Counted from the first letter of the stretch, positions 16,122 through 25,539 are shown. The stretch is DNA of 64,000 nucleotides from G051903925 sp051903925 (GCF_051903925.1 NZ_CP173678.1:4030001-4094000), one strand, 5' to 3'. Notes: a model not told the origin generated them from the sequence alone. A program made the numbers and translations.

Positions 16122-17564
16122 TCAGCGCCAGGGCCGGTCGCCCAGGGGAAAGACGTGGGTGCCCAGCGTGCCCGTCTCCAGGTCGATGGCGGCCAGGATC
16201 TCCGCCGCATTGTGATAGGGATCGCGCGCCGGCTCGTTCGGGTCCGGCCGGTATTGCCGGCCGAACAGGACCAGCGTGCGCGCCTGGGCGTCGCCCGGCC
16301 CGCGCATCACCGACTGCACCAGGCTCAGCGTCGTGTCGGTGGTCCAGGCCACGCGCCCGCCGCCCCCCGCGGCAAGGTCGACGCGGGAGAGCAGGACGCG
16401 GCCCGCCTCGCCCAGGCGGCTGCGATGGGCCAGCAGCACGGCGGCCGGCCGGCCATCGGCGCCGGCCAGCACGAAGGGCGCATCCTTGTCCCCGAACAGG
16501 CCGGCGCCCAGGAAGTCCTGCTCCGGCAGCAGGACGCGCGGGCCCTCGATCACCAGCGTCTCGCCCCAGGTCTGGGGGAAGTCGGCGGGCCAGCCGGGCG
16601 GCGCGGCGGAGCGCGCGCGCAGCCGGCCGTGCCACAGGCGCTGGCGCGTCGCGGTGTCCCCCAGGCCGCCCAGGTAGCGGTGGCCCGGCGGCCGGGCAAA
16701 GCCGATCTGGCGCACGTCCCCGGCGCTGGGCGGATCGTCCATCAGGGCAAGCCAGGTGCCCGCCACCTGCATCTCCCGCGCGCGGAACATGCCGTGCGAA
16801 CTGGGGGTGTGGAAGGCCGGCACCTCGCCCGGGTCGGCGGGCGGGGGCGCCCCCTGCTGCCGCGCCACGATCGCCTCCAGCTCCGGCGGCAGGGCGATGC
16901 CCATGGGCGGGATGCTGGACGGCGCCAGGACCGGCACGCTGGGGATCTCGGGCAGGCCCAGGGCGCGGGCGGCGCTGGACGGCGGCGCCGGCCCGTCATG
17001 CGCCACCGCCTTCAGGTCGGGGCCGATGCGCCACAGGCGGCCGTCCGCGGCGGTCAGGACCAGGCCGCGGGCAAAGCCGTAATAGCGCGCCTCCGGCAGG
17101 ATCTGGCCGGCCAAGGCGGGGTTCGCCTCGGCCAGGCGGGCGGCATCGGCCACCACCTGACCGTCGCCCGTCGCCACGCCCACGATGCCGTCCAGGTAGA
17201 GCCAGACGACCGCCCCGTCGCGACCCAGGAGAAGGCCGTTGACCGCGCGGTCGCCCGTGACGGTCCGCAGGCCCCGCTGCCACAGGACTGCGGCGGTGCG
17301 CCCGTCAAAGGCAGCCAGGTCGAAGAAGGTCTTGGCCCGGCTGCGCGTCGACCGGCGGCCCAGGGAATAGGTCATCACCTGCCGCGTCAGGACGACGACC
17401 TGGGGCGCGCCGTCGACCGTGATGGGCAGGACCGGCCCCTCGACCCGCGCAGGTCCGGCGAACTGCACCAGCAGGCCGTCGATCACCTCGTCCAGGGCGC
17501 CGCTGGTGACCAGGGCGCCGATGCCGCCGACCAGCAGGACGATGAGCAGCAGGATCCTGCGCAT
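16122..17564 (-). CDS. PA2928-like membrane-anchored protein of unknown function
   Basis: 480 residues. Residues 1-20 form an N-terminal hydrophobic anchor or signal (MRRILLLIVLLVGGIGALV). The rest is beta-rich with repeated 'value-display' strands such as DGRTAAVLWQRGL and VVWLYLDGIVGV, suggesting a periplasmic beta-propeller-like fold. TRQVMTYSLGRRS near residue 60 resembles the PA2928 family. It lies 14 bp after the SDR gene in the same direction, so it is likely co-transcribed. No enzymatic motif is seen. Confidence 0.75.
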   Translation of the reverse strand: MRRILLLIVLLVGGIGALVTSGALDEVIDGLLVQFAGPARVEGPVLPITVDGAPQVVVLTRQVMTYSLGRRSTRSRAKTFFDLAAFDGRTAAVLWQRGLRTVTGDRAVNGLLLGRDGAVVWLYLDGIVGVATGDGQVVADAARLAEANPALAGQILPEARYYGFARGLVLTAADGRLWRIGPDLKAVAHDGPAPPSSAARALGLPEIPSVPVLAPSSIPPMGIALPPELEAIVARQQGAPPPADPGEVPAFHTPSSHGMFRAREMQVAGTWLALMDDPPSAGDVRQIGFARPPGHRYLGGLGDTATRQRLWHGRLRARSAAPPGWPADFPQTWGETLVIEGPRVLLPEQDFLGAGLFGDKDAPFVLAGADGRPAAVLLAHRSRLGEAGRVLLSRVDLAAGGGGRVAWTTDTTLSLVQSVMRGPGDAQARTLVLFGRQYRPDPNEPARDPYHNAAEILAAIDLETGTLGTHVFPLGDRPWR

Positions 17565-17578
17565 GGCCGCCCGCGCCG

Positions 17579-18427
17579 TCAGCCGCCGCGCTGGCCGGAG
17601 AATTCCTGGAGTGCGGCGCGCGCCCCGCCGCTCATCTCGGCATTCAGGCTGGCCCCGGCGGTATAGCCGCCGTCGACCGCGATGGCCTGGCCGGTCACGA
17701 ACTTGGACGCGTCGCTGGCCAGGAACAGGGCCATCTCGGCAATGTCCTCGGGCACGCCCACCTTGTGCAGGGGGCGCCCCTCGGCCGCCAGCTTGCGCAT
17801 GTACTGGCCAAAGTCCTCGGCCGTCGCCTTGCCCACGCCAAAGCCGCGGGCCAGCAGCTGGGTCGCGATCCCGCCGGGGCAGATCGCGTTGGAGCGGATG
17901 TTGTCGGGCAGCAGTTCCAGCGCGGCGCACTTGGCCAGGTGGATCACGCCGGCCTTGCAGACGCTATAGACCAGCGGCCCGCCGCCGCCCGTGATGCCGG
18001 CGACGCTGGCGGTGGAGATGATGCTGCCGCCGCCTTGGCGCCGCATGTGGGGCACGGCGTGCTTGTAGCCGGCGAACACGCCCTTGAGCAGGACCGCGAC
18101 AGAGACGTCGAACTTGTCCATGTCGATCTCGGCCACACCGCCCACGGTGCCGCCATAGCCCGCATTGTTGAACAGGACGTCGATCCGGCCAAAGCGCTCG
18201 ACGGCCAGGTCGATCAGCGCCTTGACGTCCGCCTCGACCGCGACGTCGGTGCGGCGGAAGGCAAAGCCGGCGCCCAGGCTGCCGGCCATGCGCTCGCCCT
18301 CCTCGGCCTGCAGGTCGCCGACGACGACGCAGGCCCCTTCCTTCAGGAACAGCTCGGTGGTGGCCCGGCCGATGCCGGCCGCCCCGCCCGTGATCACCGC
18401 AACCTTGCCCGCCAGTCGACCGATCAT
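17579..18427 (-). CDS. Short-chain dehydrogenase/reductase (SDR)
   Basis: 282 residues. Motifs: TGGAAGIG at the N-terminus, GDLQ after strand 2 (NAD preference), NNAG, the catalytic Ser in TASVAG, and YSVCK. The C-terminus carries a roughly 25-residue extension after the usual VDGGYTAG end. It is followed closely by the PA2928-like gene. Substrate unknown; secondary alcohol or steroid-type substrates are plausible from general family knowledge. Confidence 0.88.
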   Translation of the reverse strand: MIGRLAGKVAVITGGAAGIGRATTELFLKEGACVVVGDLQAEEGERMAGSLGAGFAFRRTDVAVEADVKALIDLAVERFGRIDVLFNNAGYGGTVGGVAEIDMDKFDVSVAVLLKGVFAGYKHAVPHMRRQGGGSIISTASVAGITGGGGPLVYSVCKAGVIHLAKCAALELLPDNIRSNAICPGGIATQLLARGFGVGKATAEDFGQYMRKLAAEGRPLHKVGVPEDIAEMALFLASDASKFVTGQAIAVDGGYTAGASLNAEMSGGARAALQEFSGQRGG

Positions 18428-18478
18428 GCCATCCTCCCCGTGTTCTTTGGGGCGGATGCTAATGGCTCGCGCGCCGGC

Positions 18479-19138
18479 TCAGAAGACGAAACTGGCGGGC
18501 CTGGCAAAGCCGGGCAGCGGGCGCACCGCGGCGTCGAACAGCTGGCGCCGGCCCAGGTCGGGCGTGCGGGTGTAGAGCGTCGCCTTGCCCAGGCCCGGCG
18601 ACGGCCCGGCCAGCACCACGGCGGCGCGGCCCTGGTCCGCCAGCTGGGCCAGGATCGCGTCGGGCACCACCTCGACCGCGCCGTCGAACAGGATCACGTC
18701 ATAGGGCGCCCCGGCTGCCCAGCCCTGGTTCAGCGGGCCGCTCGCCACGACCACGCCGGGCGCCAGCGTGGCCAGCAGACCCTGCGCCTGGACTGCCAAA
18801 GCCGCGTCCTCCTCCAGGGCGACCACACTGCCGCCCAGACGCGACAGGACCGCGGCGCCATAGCCGGTGCCGGCACCGACCAGCAGCACGCGCTCTCCCG
18901 GCTGCACCAGCACGGCCTGCAGCAGGCGGGCAAAGACCCGCGGCTCCATCAGGAAGCGGCCGGGCGCCAGTTCCAGGTCCTCGTCGATATAGGCCAGGGA
19001 CTGCCGCCCCTCGGGCACGAACGCCTCGCGCGGGATGGCGTCCAGGGCCTCATGGATGCGCGCGTCGGGCACCATGTTCGGCTTGATCTGGCTGGCGATC
19101 ATGGTTCGGCGCAGGGCCGCAAAGTCAGGCGTCGGCAT
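18479..19138 (-). CDS. pcm: Protein-L-isoaspartate O-methyltransferase family protein
   Basis: 219 residues from ATG 19138 with GGGGAACG upstream. AFVPEG near residue 40, the substrate-side LMEPRVFARLLQ, and the SAM-binding loop VLLVGAGTGYGAAVLSRL identify the PCMT fold. The usual function is methylation of isoaspartyl residues for protein repair. In this subgroup the motif before the SAM loop lacks the canonical TISAP (here LMEP), as in alphaproteobacterial homologues sometimes annotated as PCMT without proven activity. Confidence 0.82.
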   Translation of the reverse strand: MPTPDFAALRRTMIASQIKPNMVPDARIHEALDAIPREAFVPEGRQSLAYIDEDLELAPGRFLMEPRVFARLLQAVLVQPGERVLLVGAGTGYGAAVLSRLGGSVVALEEDAALAVQAQGLLATLAPGVVVASGPLNQGWAAGAPYDVILFDGAVEVVPDAILAQLADQGRAAVVLAGPSPGLGKATLYTRTPDLGRRQLFDAAVRPLPGFARPASFVF

Positions 19139-19283
19139 CGTTCCCCGGGACACAGGCTTGGGCGCAGGCGTGCGGCGGAGCATAGCGACCGCCCTTGCCC
19201 CACTCAACCACCTGCGATGCGTGCCGGACCGCCTTGCGCAACGGCGCGGCTTCTTCTAGGTTGCCGCCCCTGCGCGGGGCATT

Positions 19284-19357
19284 GGCCACGTGGCGGAGTG
19301 GTTACGCAGCGGACTGCAAATCCGCGTACGGGGGTTCGATTCCCTCCGTGGCCTCCA
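19284..19357 (+). tRNA. tRNA-Cys (GCA)
   Basis: A cloverleaf folds from 74 bases: the 7-bp acceptor stem GGCCACG/CGTGGCC, an anticodon arm with loop CTGCAAA (anticodon GCA), a TpsiC arm with GGTTCGATTCC, and an encoded CCA end. It stands alone between pcm and a small membrane-protein gene, with no sign of an integrated element in its 3' half. Confidence 0.95.
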
Positions 19358-19446
19358 GCGCCCCGCAGCAGACCGCATTGCTGTCGGCGATCATGGCCCA
19401 CGGGCCGACCGGCAAGTCTCCGCCCGCGATTGCCCCGTCCTGCCCC

Positions 19447-20124
19447 ATGAGTGCGCACGCCCTGCCCACCGTCCTGCTGTCCCTGGCCGTGGGCGTCGCC
19501 CTGGTCCTTGGCTATTTCGTCCAGGCCCGGCGCGCCACCATCCGGCGGCATGCCGCCCTGGCCCGCGCGCGCCACTGGCGGGTTGAGCATCGCCGCGCCG
19601 CCCTGCCTGCCGGCACCGTGCTCGAGATCGCTGCCCCCGGCGGCACCTGGACGATGCGGACCGAGCCCGCCCACGGCACGACCTGGCGCCAGGCGGACCT
19701 TGCCCATCCCGATGGCGTGGTGGTGCTGGGTCCCGCTCAGGCGGAAGCTCGATACGCAACCGATATCGACGCCATGGGCACCGTCTCGCCGCCAGCCGCC
19801 GCTGCCCTGCTGGTCGAACTGCTGGGCCCAGCGGCCGATGCGGCGCAGGTCCTGGGACCGCTGCGCATCGTAGGACAGCCGCCGGGCCGCACTTTCACCA
19901 TGCTGGCCATCGGGGCGGGCTCGGGACGGCTGGACCTGGATGCGATCGACGCCCGCCTTGCCGCCTGGCACTCCCGGCACCCGGACCCGGCCCTGCATCC
20001 GGTGCTGTGCTTCGACGCGGGCGGGCTATCCGTGCGGCTGAGCCAGCCAGTCACCGACCTGGACCTGGCGGCCCGCTTCATCGACCTGGCACTGGACCTG
20101 CGCGGCGCCATTGGCCCCGCCTGA
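19447..20124 (+). CDS. Hypothetical membrane-anchored protein
   Basis: 225 residues. One N-terminal membrane helix (about residues 6-24) is followed by a basic stretch and a mixed alpha/beta soluble part rich in Gly and Pro, with repeated WTMRTEPAHGTTWRQA-type strands. No known catalytic motif is seen. The start is the ATG that opens directly into the helix; frames farther upstream run through the tRNA and are not coding. It converges with the EAL-domain gene. Confidence 0.68.
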   Translation: MSAHALPTVLLSLAVGVALVLGYFVQARRATIRRHAALARARHWRVEHRRAALPAGTVLEIAAPGGTWTMRTEPAHGTTWRQADLAHPDGVVVLGPAQAEARYATDIDAMGTVSPPAAAALLVELLGPAADAAQVLGPLRIVGQPPGRTFTMLAIGAGSGRLDLDAIDARLAAWHSRHPDPALHPVLCFDAGGLSVRLSQPVTDLDLAARFIDLALDLRGAIGPA

Positions 20125-20144
20125 CGCCGTGCAGCCTGCGGTGG

Positions 20145-22250
20145 CTAGACGGGTTCCGGCACGGCGCGAAGCAGGAAGCGACGCTCGATCTCCTCCTGCG
20201 GGACAGGGCGGCTGAAGAAATAGCCTTGCGCCTCGTCGCAGCCGAGTTGCCGCAGGTAGCTCGCCTGCTCGGCCAGTTCCACGCCTTCTGCCACGACCCG
20301 CATGCCCAGCGAATGGGCCAGCTGGATGATGGTACGCACGATGCTGGACTTGGATGGGCTGAGGTGCATGTCGATCAGGAAGCTGCGGTCGATCTTCAGA
20401 ACGTCGATCGGCAGCATGTGCATGTAGCTGAGCGACGAATAGCCCGTGCCGAAATCATCCATCGAAACGCGGATGCCGAGCTTCCGGATCTCCTGCAGCT
20501 TGGCGATGACGCCGGCCACGTTCTCCATGACCATGGATTCGGTGATCTCCAGGTCCAGGCCGTCGGCATCCGGATTCATGCCCATGGCGTCGGCGACATC
20601 CTGGACGAAGCGCGGCTGACGCAGCTGCACGGCCGAGACGTTGACGGCGATGGGCGGCGCCACCAAGCCCGCCTGGGTCCAGGCGCGGCGCACCTGCATG
20701 GCTTGCCGGATCGCCCAGCGGCCGACATGCTCGATCAGCCCCATCTGCTCCAGCATGGGGATGAAGAAGCCGGGCGCCACCAGTCCGCGCTCCCCGTCCT
20801 GCCAGCGAAGCAGCGCCTCCAGCCCCACCACCGCGCCGGACCGCAGGTCAATCTTGGGCTGGTAGTGCAGGACGAACTGGAACAGGTCCACGGCACGGCG
20901 CAACCGTGTTTCAAGCTCCAGCTGCTCGGCCACGCGGACATGGATCCGCGGCTCGTAGAAGCGGTAGCGCTCATGCCCCTGCTTGGCGCTCTTCAGTGCC
21001 GCCTCGGCGTTGTGGAAGACCGTGACGGCTTCCTGCCCGTCCTCCGGGAATACGGCAAGACCGGCCCGCCAAGCGATGCGGAACTCCTGACCGGCAATGG
21101 GGAACACATCGTCGAAGAAGCGGATGTCGTTGCGCGAGATCAGGTCCTCGACCGTGGCCCGGTCAGGAATGTTGGGCAGCATGACGGCGAACTGGTCGCC
21201 CGACAGGCGACTGACGAAGTCGCTGCGCCGCATCACGGTGCGCAACCGCTCCGCCAACTGGTGCAGCAGGTCATTGCCCGACTTGCGGCCCAGCGCGTCA
21301 TTGATGACGTGGAAGCGCTCGACGTCCAGGACGATGACGCCGATCCGGCCATTGGGACCGGCAGCATCCATCTGCTCGGCCAGGCGGTCCAGAAAGGCCT
21401 GATGATTCGGCAGGCCGGTCAGCGGATCGACATAGGCGATCTGCTCCAGCCGTTCCTCGCGGGCGATCATGTCCAAGGCCACGCCCAGGTTCGTCCCTAG
21501 TGCCGCAAGCACGGCCTGGTCGTGGCCGTCGAACACGCGGTCGCGCTGGGCCTGCAGCACCAGCACCCCATGGCAGTCCGCCTCGCCCAGCAGGGGCACA
21601 ATGGCGACGCCGCCGCGGGCCTGGACCTGCCCGCTGGTGCGGGCCAGGTCCGCACTTGGGTCCTCGGCGTCTTGGTGCGCCGCATGCCAGGCCGGACCGA
21701 CACCAACGCCCGGCCGCATCGACGCGCCGTCGGCGATCAGGAATTGTACCCCCTCCATCCGCCCGACCTCGACGGCGACGCGGCAGACCAGAGCGCACAG
21801 GTCAGCCGCGCTGCGCTGGCGGATCAGGCCGGCATTGATGGTGGCGAACAGGTCCCTGATGTGATGTTCCTCGCTGAACCGGGCGTATTGCGGCGCCGTC
21901 CGGGTCACGTCGGTGGTCGATCCGTCGAACCGGATTACCTGTCCGTCGCCGTCGAGCACGATCGAGCCTTCCTCATGCATCCACCGGATCGTCTGATCGG
22001 GCAGGATGATCCGATAGGTCGTCTGGTAGGTTCCGGTTTCCACGGCCTGGGTCCGTACCCAGTGGACCCGGCTCCAATCCTCGGAATGGATCATGCGCGA
22101 CCACAGGTCCGGATCGCGGTTGAACTCGGTCAGATCGCGGCCGACCACGGTCTCGAACCCCGGCCCCACCCGGATCAGGTTCCAGTTCGCGGGCGTCACC
22201 GACCATTCGACGCGCGGCGGTGCCGGCGGCGTCTGGAGGTCGGGCGGCAC
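20145..22250 (-). CDS. PAS-GAF-GGDEF(degenerate)-EAL signalling protein, probable c-di-GMP phosphodiesterase
   Basis: 701 residues. The PAS fold covers about 15-115 and a GAF domain about 130-260. A GGDEF domain (about 270-435) has SGDQF (350-354) in place of GGDEF, so diguanylate cyclase activity is unlikely. The EAL domain (about 450-690) has EALLRW (488-493), EITES, DDFGTGYSSL, DVLKIDRSF and EGVE, so the metal and c-di-GMP ligands look complete. The protein likely breaks down c-di-GMP in response to a signal sensed by PAS or GAF. The GTG start is uncertain. Confidence 0.9.
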   Translation of the reverse strand: MPPDLQTPPAPPRVEWSVTPANWNLIRVGPGFETVVGRDLTEFNRDPDLWSRMIHSEDWSRVHWVRTQAVETGTYQTTYRIILPDQTIRWMHEEGSIVLDGDGQVIRFDGSTTDVTRTAPQYARFSEEHHIRDLFATINAGLIRQRSAADLCALVCRVAVEVGRMEGVQFLIADGASMRPGVGVGPAWHAAHQDAEDPSADLARTSGQVQARGGVAIVPLLGEADCHGVLVLQAQRDRVFDGHDQAVLAALGTNLGVALDMIAREERLEQIAYVDPLTGLPNHQAFLDRLAEQMDAAGPNGRIGVIVLDVERFHVINDALGRKSGNDLLHQLAERLRTVMRRSDFVSRLSGDQFAVMLPNIPDRATVEDLISRNDIRFFDDVFPIAGQEFRIAWRAGLAVFPEDGQEAVTVFHNAEAALKSAKQGHERYRFYEPRIHVRVAEQLELETRLRRAVDLFQFVLHYQPKIDLRSGAVVGLEALLRWQDGERGLVAPGFFIPMLEQMGLIEHVGRWAIRQAMQVRRAWTQAGLVAPPIAVNVSAVQLRQPRFVQDVADAMGMNPDADGLDLEITESMVMENVAGVIAKLQEIRKLGIRVSMDDFGTGYSSLSYMHMLPIDVLKIDRSFLIDMHLSPSKSSIVRTIIQLAHSLGMRVVAEGVELAEQASYLRQLGCDEAQGYFFSRPVPQEEIERRFLLRAVPEPV

Positions 22251-22391
22251 GGGCGGACTGGAAATGATGACCCCTCCCCTCTTCCGTTCGAGTTCAGTGG
22301 CGATGGCGATCGGTCGGGGCCTTGCTGCATCGGGATCCAGCCGCGTGGCTGTTGCCCGGATTCGTCAATCGACAATCGCCGTGCTGCCTTT

Positions 22392-23021
22392 CTAATCCGT
22401 GAATGCTGCCAGGACCTCGTCCACCGTCTGGATCAGGCAATAGCCACCGAACGCCTTCAAGGCGGCTGCATGGCGGGCAGCGCTGTGGGTGGCGCAGGCG
22501 TCCTCGGCACAGACCATGTAGTAGCCCCGATCCGCGCCGTCCCGCACTGCCATGTCCACACACTGATCAGTCAGGAATCCCACAACAATGACGTTCTCCA
22601 CCCCAAGGTTCCGCAACAGATAGTCGAGACTAGTCGAATTGAAGACGCCGGATGACGTCTTGGGAAGCACGATTTCGTCACCCACAGGCGCGACGCTGGC
22701 AATCACCTGCGCCTCATGCGATCGCGGTGCCACATGGATACCGGAAAGCTTGTGATCCAAGGATCGGTCGCGACCATCGCGCGTTAGTGATTCGATCACC
22801 GTATAGATGACCTCGCAGCCGCGCTGCCGTGCGCCGGCCAGAAGACGCGCCATGGCGGGCAGGGCACGCTCATGGATTGCACGCTGGTAATCCGGCTTGT
22901 CAGTGCGGTAGTGCTCGGCAATCTCTGCATTCTGGACGTCGACCACCAGGACGGCGGTCACCGCAGGGTCCAGGCGCTTGTCCCGACGCAATTGGAGCGG
23001 ATCGAAACCCGGTCGGGCCAT
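22392..23021 (-). CDS. Isochorismatase-fold cysteine hydrolase, copy 1
   Basis: 209 residues from ATG 23021 with AGGGGG upstream. Catalytic triad positions are visible: Asp in VVDVQN, Lys in LPKTSSGVFNST, and Cys in GFLTDQCVD. The GRDRSLDHKLSG segment is shared with the next gene, so the two are paralogues. The family includes isochorismatases, nicotinamidases, N-carbamoylsarcosine amidase and ureidoacrylate hydrolases; the substrate here is unknown, but an amide or ureido bond is likely. Confidence 0.88.
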   Translation of the reverse strand: MARPGFDPLQLRRDKRLDPAVTAVLVVDVQNAEIAEHYRTDKPDYQRAIHERALPAMARLLAGARQRGCEVIYTVIESLTRDGRDRSLDHKLSGIHVAPRSHEAQVIASVAPVGDEIVLPKTSSGVFNSTSLDYLLRNLGVENVIVVGFLTDQCVDMAVRDGADRGYYMVCAEDACATHSAARHAAALKAFGGYCLIQTVDEVLAAFTD

Positions 23022-23117
23022 GACAAATCCCCCTGGCATGTCGGTATGCCGGCGCCGATTCCACCGGCCCGACCCACTCAGCATAGTCCGCGGCAGCGCG
23101 CGCGAGCCTGGAAAAGA

Positions 23118-23774
23118 TCAGTCGGCCGAATCTCTGGCCCGCTGAAGCGCCAGCCACTCCGCGGCGCGGAGCAGGCGGCAATAGCTGCCAAGCCCGGCCA
23201 GCGCGCCCTCGTGACGGGCCTGGGTCCCGGCCATGCAGGCATCGGTCAGGCAGGTGACGAAGAACCCCCGGTCCGCGGCATCGCGGATCGTATGGTCGAC
23301 ACATTGGTCGGTCATGAAACCGGTCACGACCAAGTCCGTGATCCCGATGTTGCGCAGCAGGTATTCGATGTTGGTGGAGTTGAACAGGCTCGATGAAGTC
23401 TTTGGGATCACCAGTTCGTCGCGGGCCGGGCGCAGCGCATCGATCACATGCGCTTCCGCCGAGCCGCGCGCGACAAAGACGTTCGACAGCTTGTAATCCA
23501 GGCTTCGGTCGCGACCGTCCTCGGTTGCGTTCTCGATCACCGTGTAGACGACCTCCACCCCCTGCAGACGGCAGTCATGGACCAGGTGACGCAGGGCCGG
23601 GATGACAACGTCGCGGGCCCGTTCATAGAATTCCGGATGGCTGATGCGCTGGCCGGGGTTATAGGTCAGGTTCTGAACGTCGATGATCAGCAGCGCCGTC
23701 CTGGCGGGATCAACGGGTCGGTTCCGGCTCAAGCCGGTGTCGCGCGGGCGCGGCCCCGCCTTGGCCTGAGGCAT
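23118..23774 (-). CDS. Isochorismatase-fold cysteine hydrolase, copy 2
   Basis: 218 residues from ATG 23774 with AGGAGG upstream. It has Asp in IIDVQN, Lys in IPKTSSSLFNST and Cys in GFMTDQCVD. It shares GRDRSLDYKLSN and TDQCVD blocks with copy 1, indicating a tandem duplication that has diverged. It is transcribed away from an N-formylglutamate-amidohydrolase-like gene, so the cluster may act on N-acyl or ureido compounds. Confidence 0.88.
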   Translation of the reverse strand: MPQAKAGPRPRDTGLSRNRPVDPARTALLIIDVQNLTYNPGQRISHPEFYERARDVVIPALRHLVHDCRLQGVEVVYTVIENATEDGRDRSLDYKLSNVFVARGSAEAHVIDALRPARDELVIPKTSSSLFNSTNIEYLLRNIGITDLVVTGFMTDQCVDHTIRDAADRGFFVTCLTDACMAGTQARHEGALAGLGSYCRLLRAAEWLALQRARDSAD

Positions 23775-23828
23775 GAACCCTTGTCCTCCTGGGCCGGGTG
23801 CCCAATTGCAGCCAAGGATAGGTCGCGG

Positions 23829-24641
23829 ATGAGTGTCCCGGTCAAGCCGCAAGCCCCGATTACCCGCCTGGCCCGCCTGCTGGGCCCTGACGACCCGGCT
23901 CCCTACAGTGTCGAGCGGGCGGCCGGGACCTCGCCCTTCGTCCTGACCTGCGACCATGCAGGGAAGGTCGTGCCGCGCCGCCTGGGCACGCTGGGACTGC
24001 CGCAGGCGGAACTGGATCGCCATATCGGTTGGGACATCGGCGCCGCCGGAGTCACCCGGCGCCTGGCCGCGGGCCTTGATGCCTTCGCCATACTCTCCAC
24101 CTATTCACGGCTGGTCATCGACGCCAATCGCGATCCCGCGGTGCCCAGTTCAATCGCCACGATCAGCGAACTGACCGAAGTGCCGGGCAATGTCGGGCTG
24201 GTGCCGGACGAGCGCGCCGCCCGCATCGTCGAGGTCTTCGAGCCCTATCACAACCGGATCGCCGCCGAACTGGACCAGCGGCAGGCGGCCGGACGGCCGA
24301 CGATCCTGGTCGCCGTGCACAGCTTCACGCCAGTCTTCAAGGGCGTGGCGCGCGCCTGGCATGCGGGCGTCCTCTACAACCGCATGCCGGCGCTGCCCCA
24401 CGCGGTGCTGGCCGGACTACGGGCCGAGCCGGGGCTGGTCGTCGGCGACAACGAGCCCTATGCCGTCAGCGACGCCACGGACTACACGGTGCCCGTCCAT
24501 GGCGAGCGCCGCGCCCTGCCCCATGTGGAGATCGAGATCCGGCAGGACCTGATCGCCGGGGCGGATGGGCAGGCCGAATGGGCGGAGCGCCTGCAGCGCG
24601 TCCTGGTGGGCGCCGCGGCCTCCCTCGGCCTGCCGCATTGA
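23829..24641 (+). CDS. N-formylglutamate amidohydrolase-like protein
   Basis: 270 residues. FVLTCDHAGKVVP near residue 43 and AVHSFTPVFKG in the middle are typical of the FGase family (HutG type), which cleaves formate from N-formylglutamate in histidine breakdown or acts on related N-acyl amino acids. NEPYAVSDATDYTVP, with conserved Asp and Tyr, matches a subgroup seen in alphaproteobacteria outside hut operons. It diverges from the two isochorismatase-like genes with only 54 bp between starts. Confidence 0.85.
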   Translation: MSVPVKPQAPITRLARLLGPDDPAPYSVERAAGTSPFVLTCDHAGKVVPRRLGTLGLPQAELDRHIGWDIGAAGVTRRLAAGLDAFAILSTYSRLVIDANRDPAVPSSIATISELTEVPGNVGLVPDERAARIVEVFEPYHNRIAAELDQRQAAGRPTILVAVHSFTPVFKGVARAWHAGVLYNRMPALPHAVLAGLRAEPGLVVGDNEPYAVSDATDYTVPVHGERRALPHVEIEIRQDLIAGADGQAEWAERLQRVLVGAAASLGLPH

Positions 24642-24645
24642 GGCA

Positions 24646-25539
24646 TCAGCGAACAGCCTTCAGGCTGACGCCCGGCGGCAGCGGCATCGTGTCCGGGATC
24701 ATGTAGTCGCCGCCACCCAGGTCGTGGGTCGGGTCGACGCGGTACTGGTCAAAGTCGCGGATCCCGGCGTCGTAGAGCACCTGGTCATCGATCAGGAAGT
24801 TGCCGCTGAACGTGCGCGCTTCCTTCATCAGGATCACATGCGCCGCATCCGCCATGATGTCCACGGTGCGGCAGCCGCGCAGCCCCTCCTGTCCAGAGAC
24901 GGCAAATTCGATCGCAGCGGTGGCGATCCCCGTGCGCGGCCACAGCGAATTGAAGGCGATGCCGTCGTCGCGGAATTCCTCGGCCATGCCGGCCGTGCAC
25001 ATCGCCATGACCAGCTTGGCCGAGGTATAGGCGACATGCCTGCCCAGCCACTTTACCGGCATGGCCAGCGGCGGCGACATGTTCAGCACATGCGGATTGG
25101 GCGCCCGCTTCAAGTGGGGAATGCAGGCCTTGGACGTCAGGAATGCCCCACGCGCCGTGATCTGGTGCATCAGGTCGTACTTCTTCATGTCCGTCTCGAG
25201 CGTGCCGGTCAGGCTGATCGCCGAGGCGTTGTTGAGGCAGATGTCGATGCCGCCAAAGGCCTCGACCGTCTTCTCCACCGCCTCGAAGACCTGGGCGTCG
25301 TTGCGCACGTCGACGACCAGTGGCAGGGCGCGTCCGCCCGCCTTCTCGATCTCCTCGGCCGCCGTGTAGATCGTCCCCGGCAGGTGCTTGTGCGGCGCTG
25401 CGGTCTTGGCCGCGATCGCGACATTGCCGCCATCGCGCGCTACCCGCAGCGCAATGGCAAGGCCGATCCCGCGGGAGCCGCCGGTCATGAAGAGCGTCTT
25501 TTCCTTGAACGCGCCCGTCTGGGGTATGGCCTGGCCCAT
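24646..25539 (-). CDS. HSDL2-like SDR oxidoreductase
   Basis: 297 residues from ATG 25539 with GAGG upstream. It has MTGGSRGIGLAIA, the insert AAKTAAPHKHLPGTIYTAAEEI typical of hydroxysteroid dehydrogenase-like 2 proteins, NNAS in place of NNAG, the catalytic Ser in MSPP, and YTSAK. The C-terminal SCP2 domain of animal HSDL2 is absent. The likely role is lipid or steroid-like alcohol/ketone metabolism. It ends 4 bp from the N-formylglutamate hydrolase stop and diverges from the CoA transferase gene. Confidence 0.88.
   Translation of the reverse strand: MGQAIPQTGAFKEKTLFMTGGSRGIGLAIALRVARDGGNVAIAAKTAAPHKHLPGTIYTAAEEIEKAGGRALPLVVDVRNDAQVFEAVEKTVEAFGGIDICLNNASAISLTGTLETDMKKYDLMHQITARGAFLTSKACIPHLKRAPNPHVLNMSPPLAMPVKWLGRHVAYTSAKLVMAMCTAGMAEEFRDDGIAFNSLWPRTGIATAAIEFAVSGQEGLRGCRTVDIMADAAHVILMKEARTFSGNFLIDDQVLYDAGIRDFDQYRVDPTHDLGGGDYMIPDTMPLPPGVSLKAVR

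Noticed and set aside
19284..19357. tRNA-Cys as an island attachment site
   Set aside because: No integrase, phage gene or repeated tRNA 3' end is visible on either side, and base composition is uniform.
19195..19446. N-terminal extension of the membrane protein gene at 19447
   Set aside because: It would translate through the tRNA-Cys gene.
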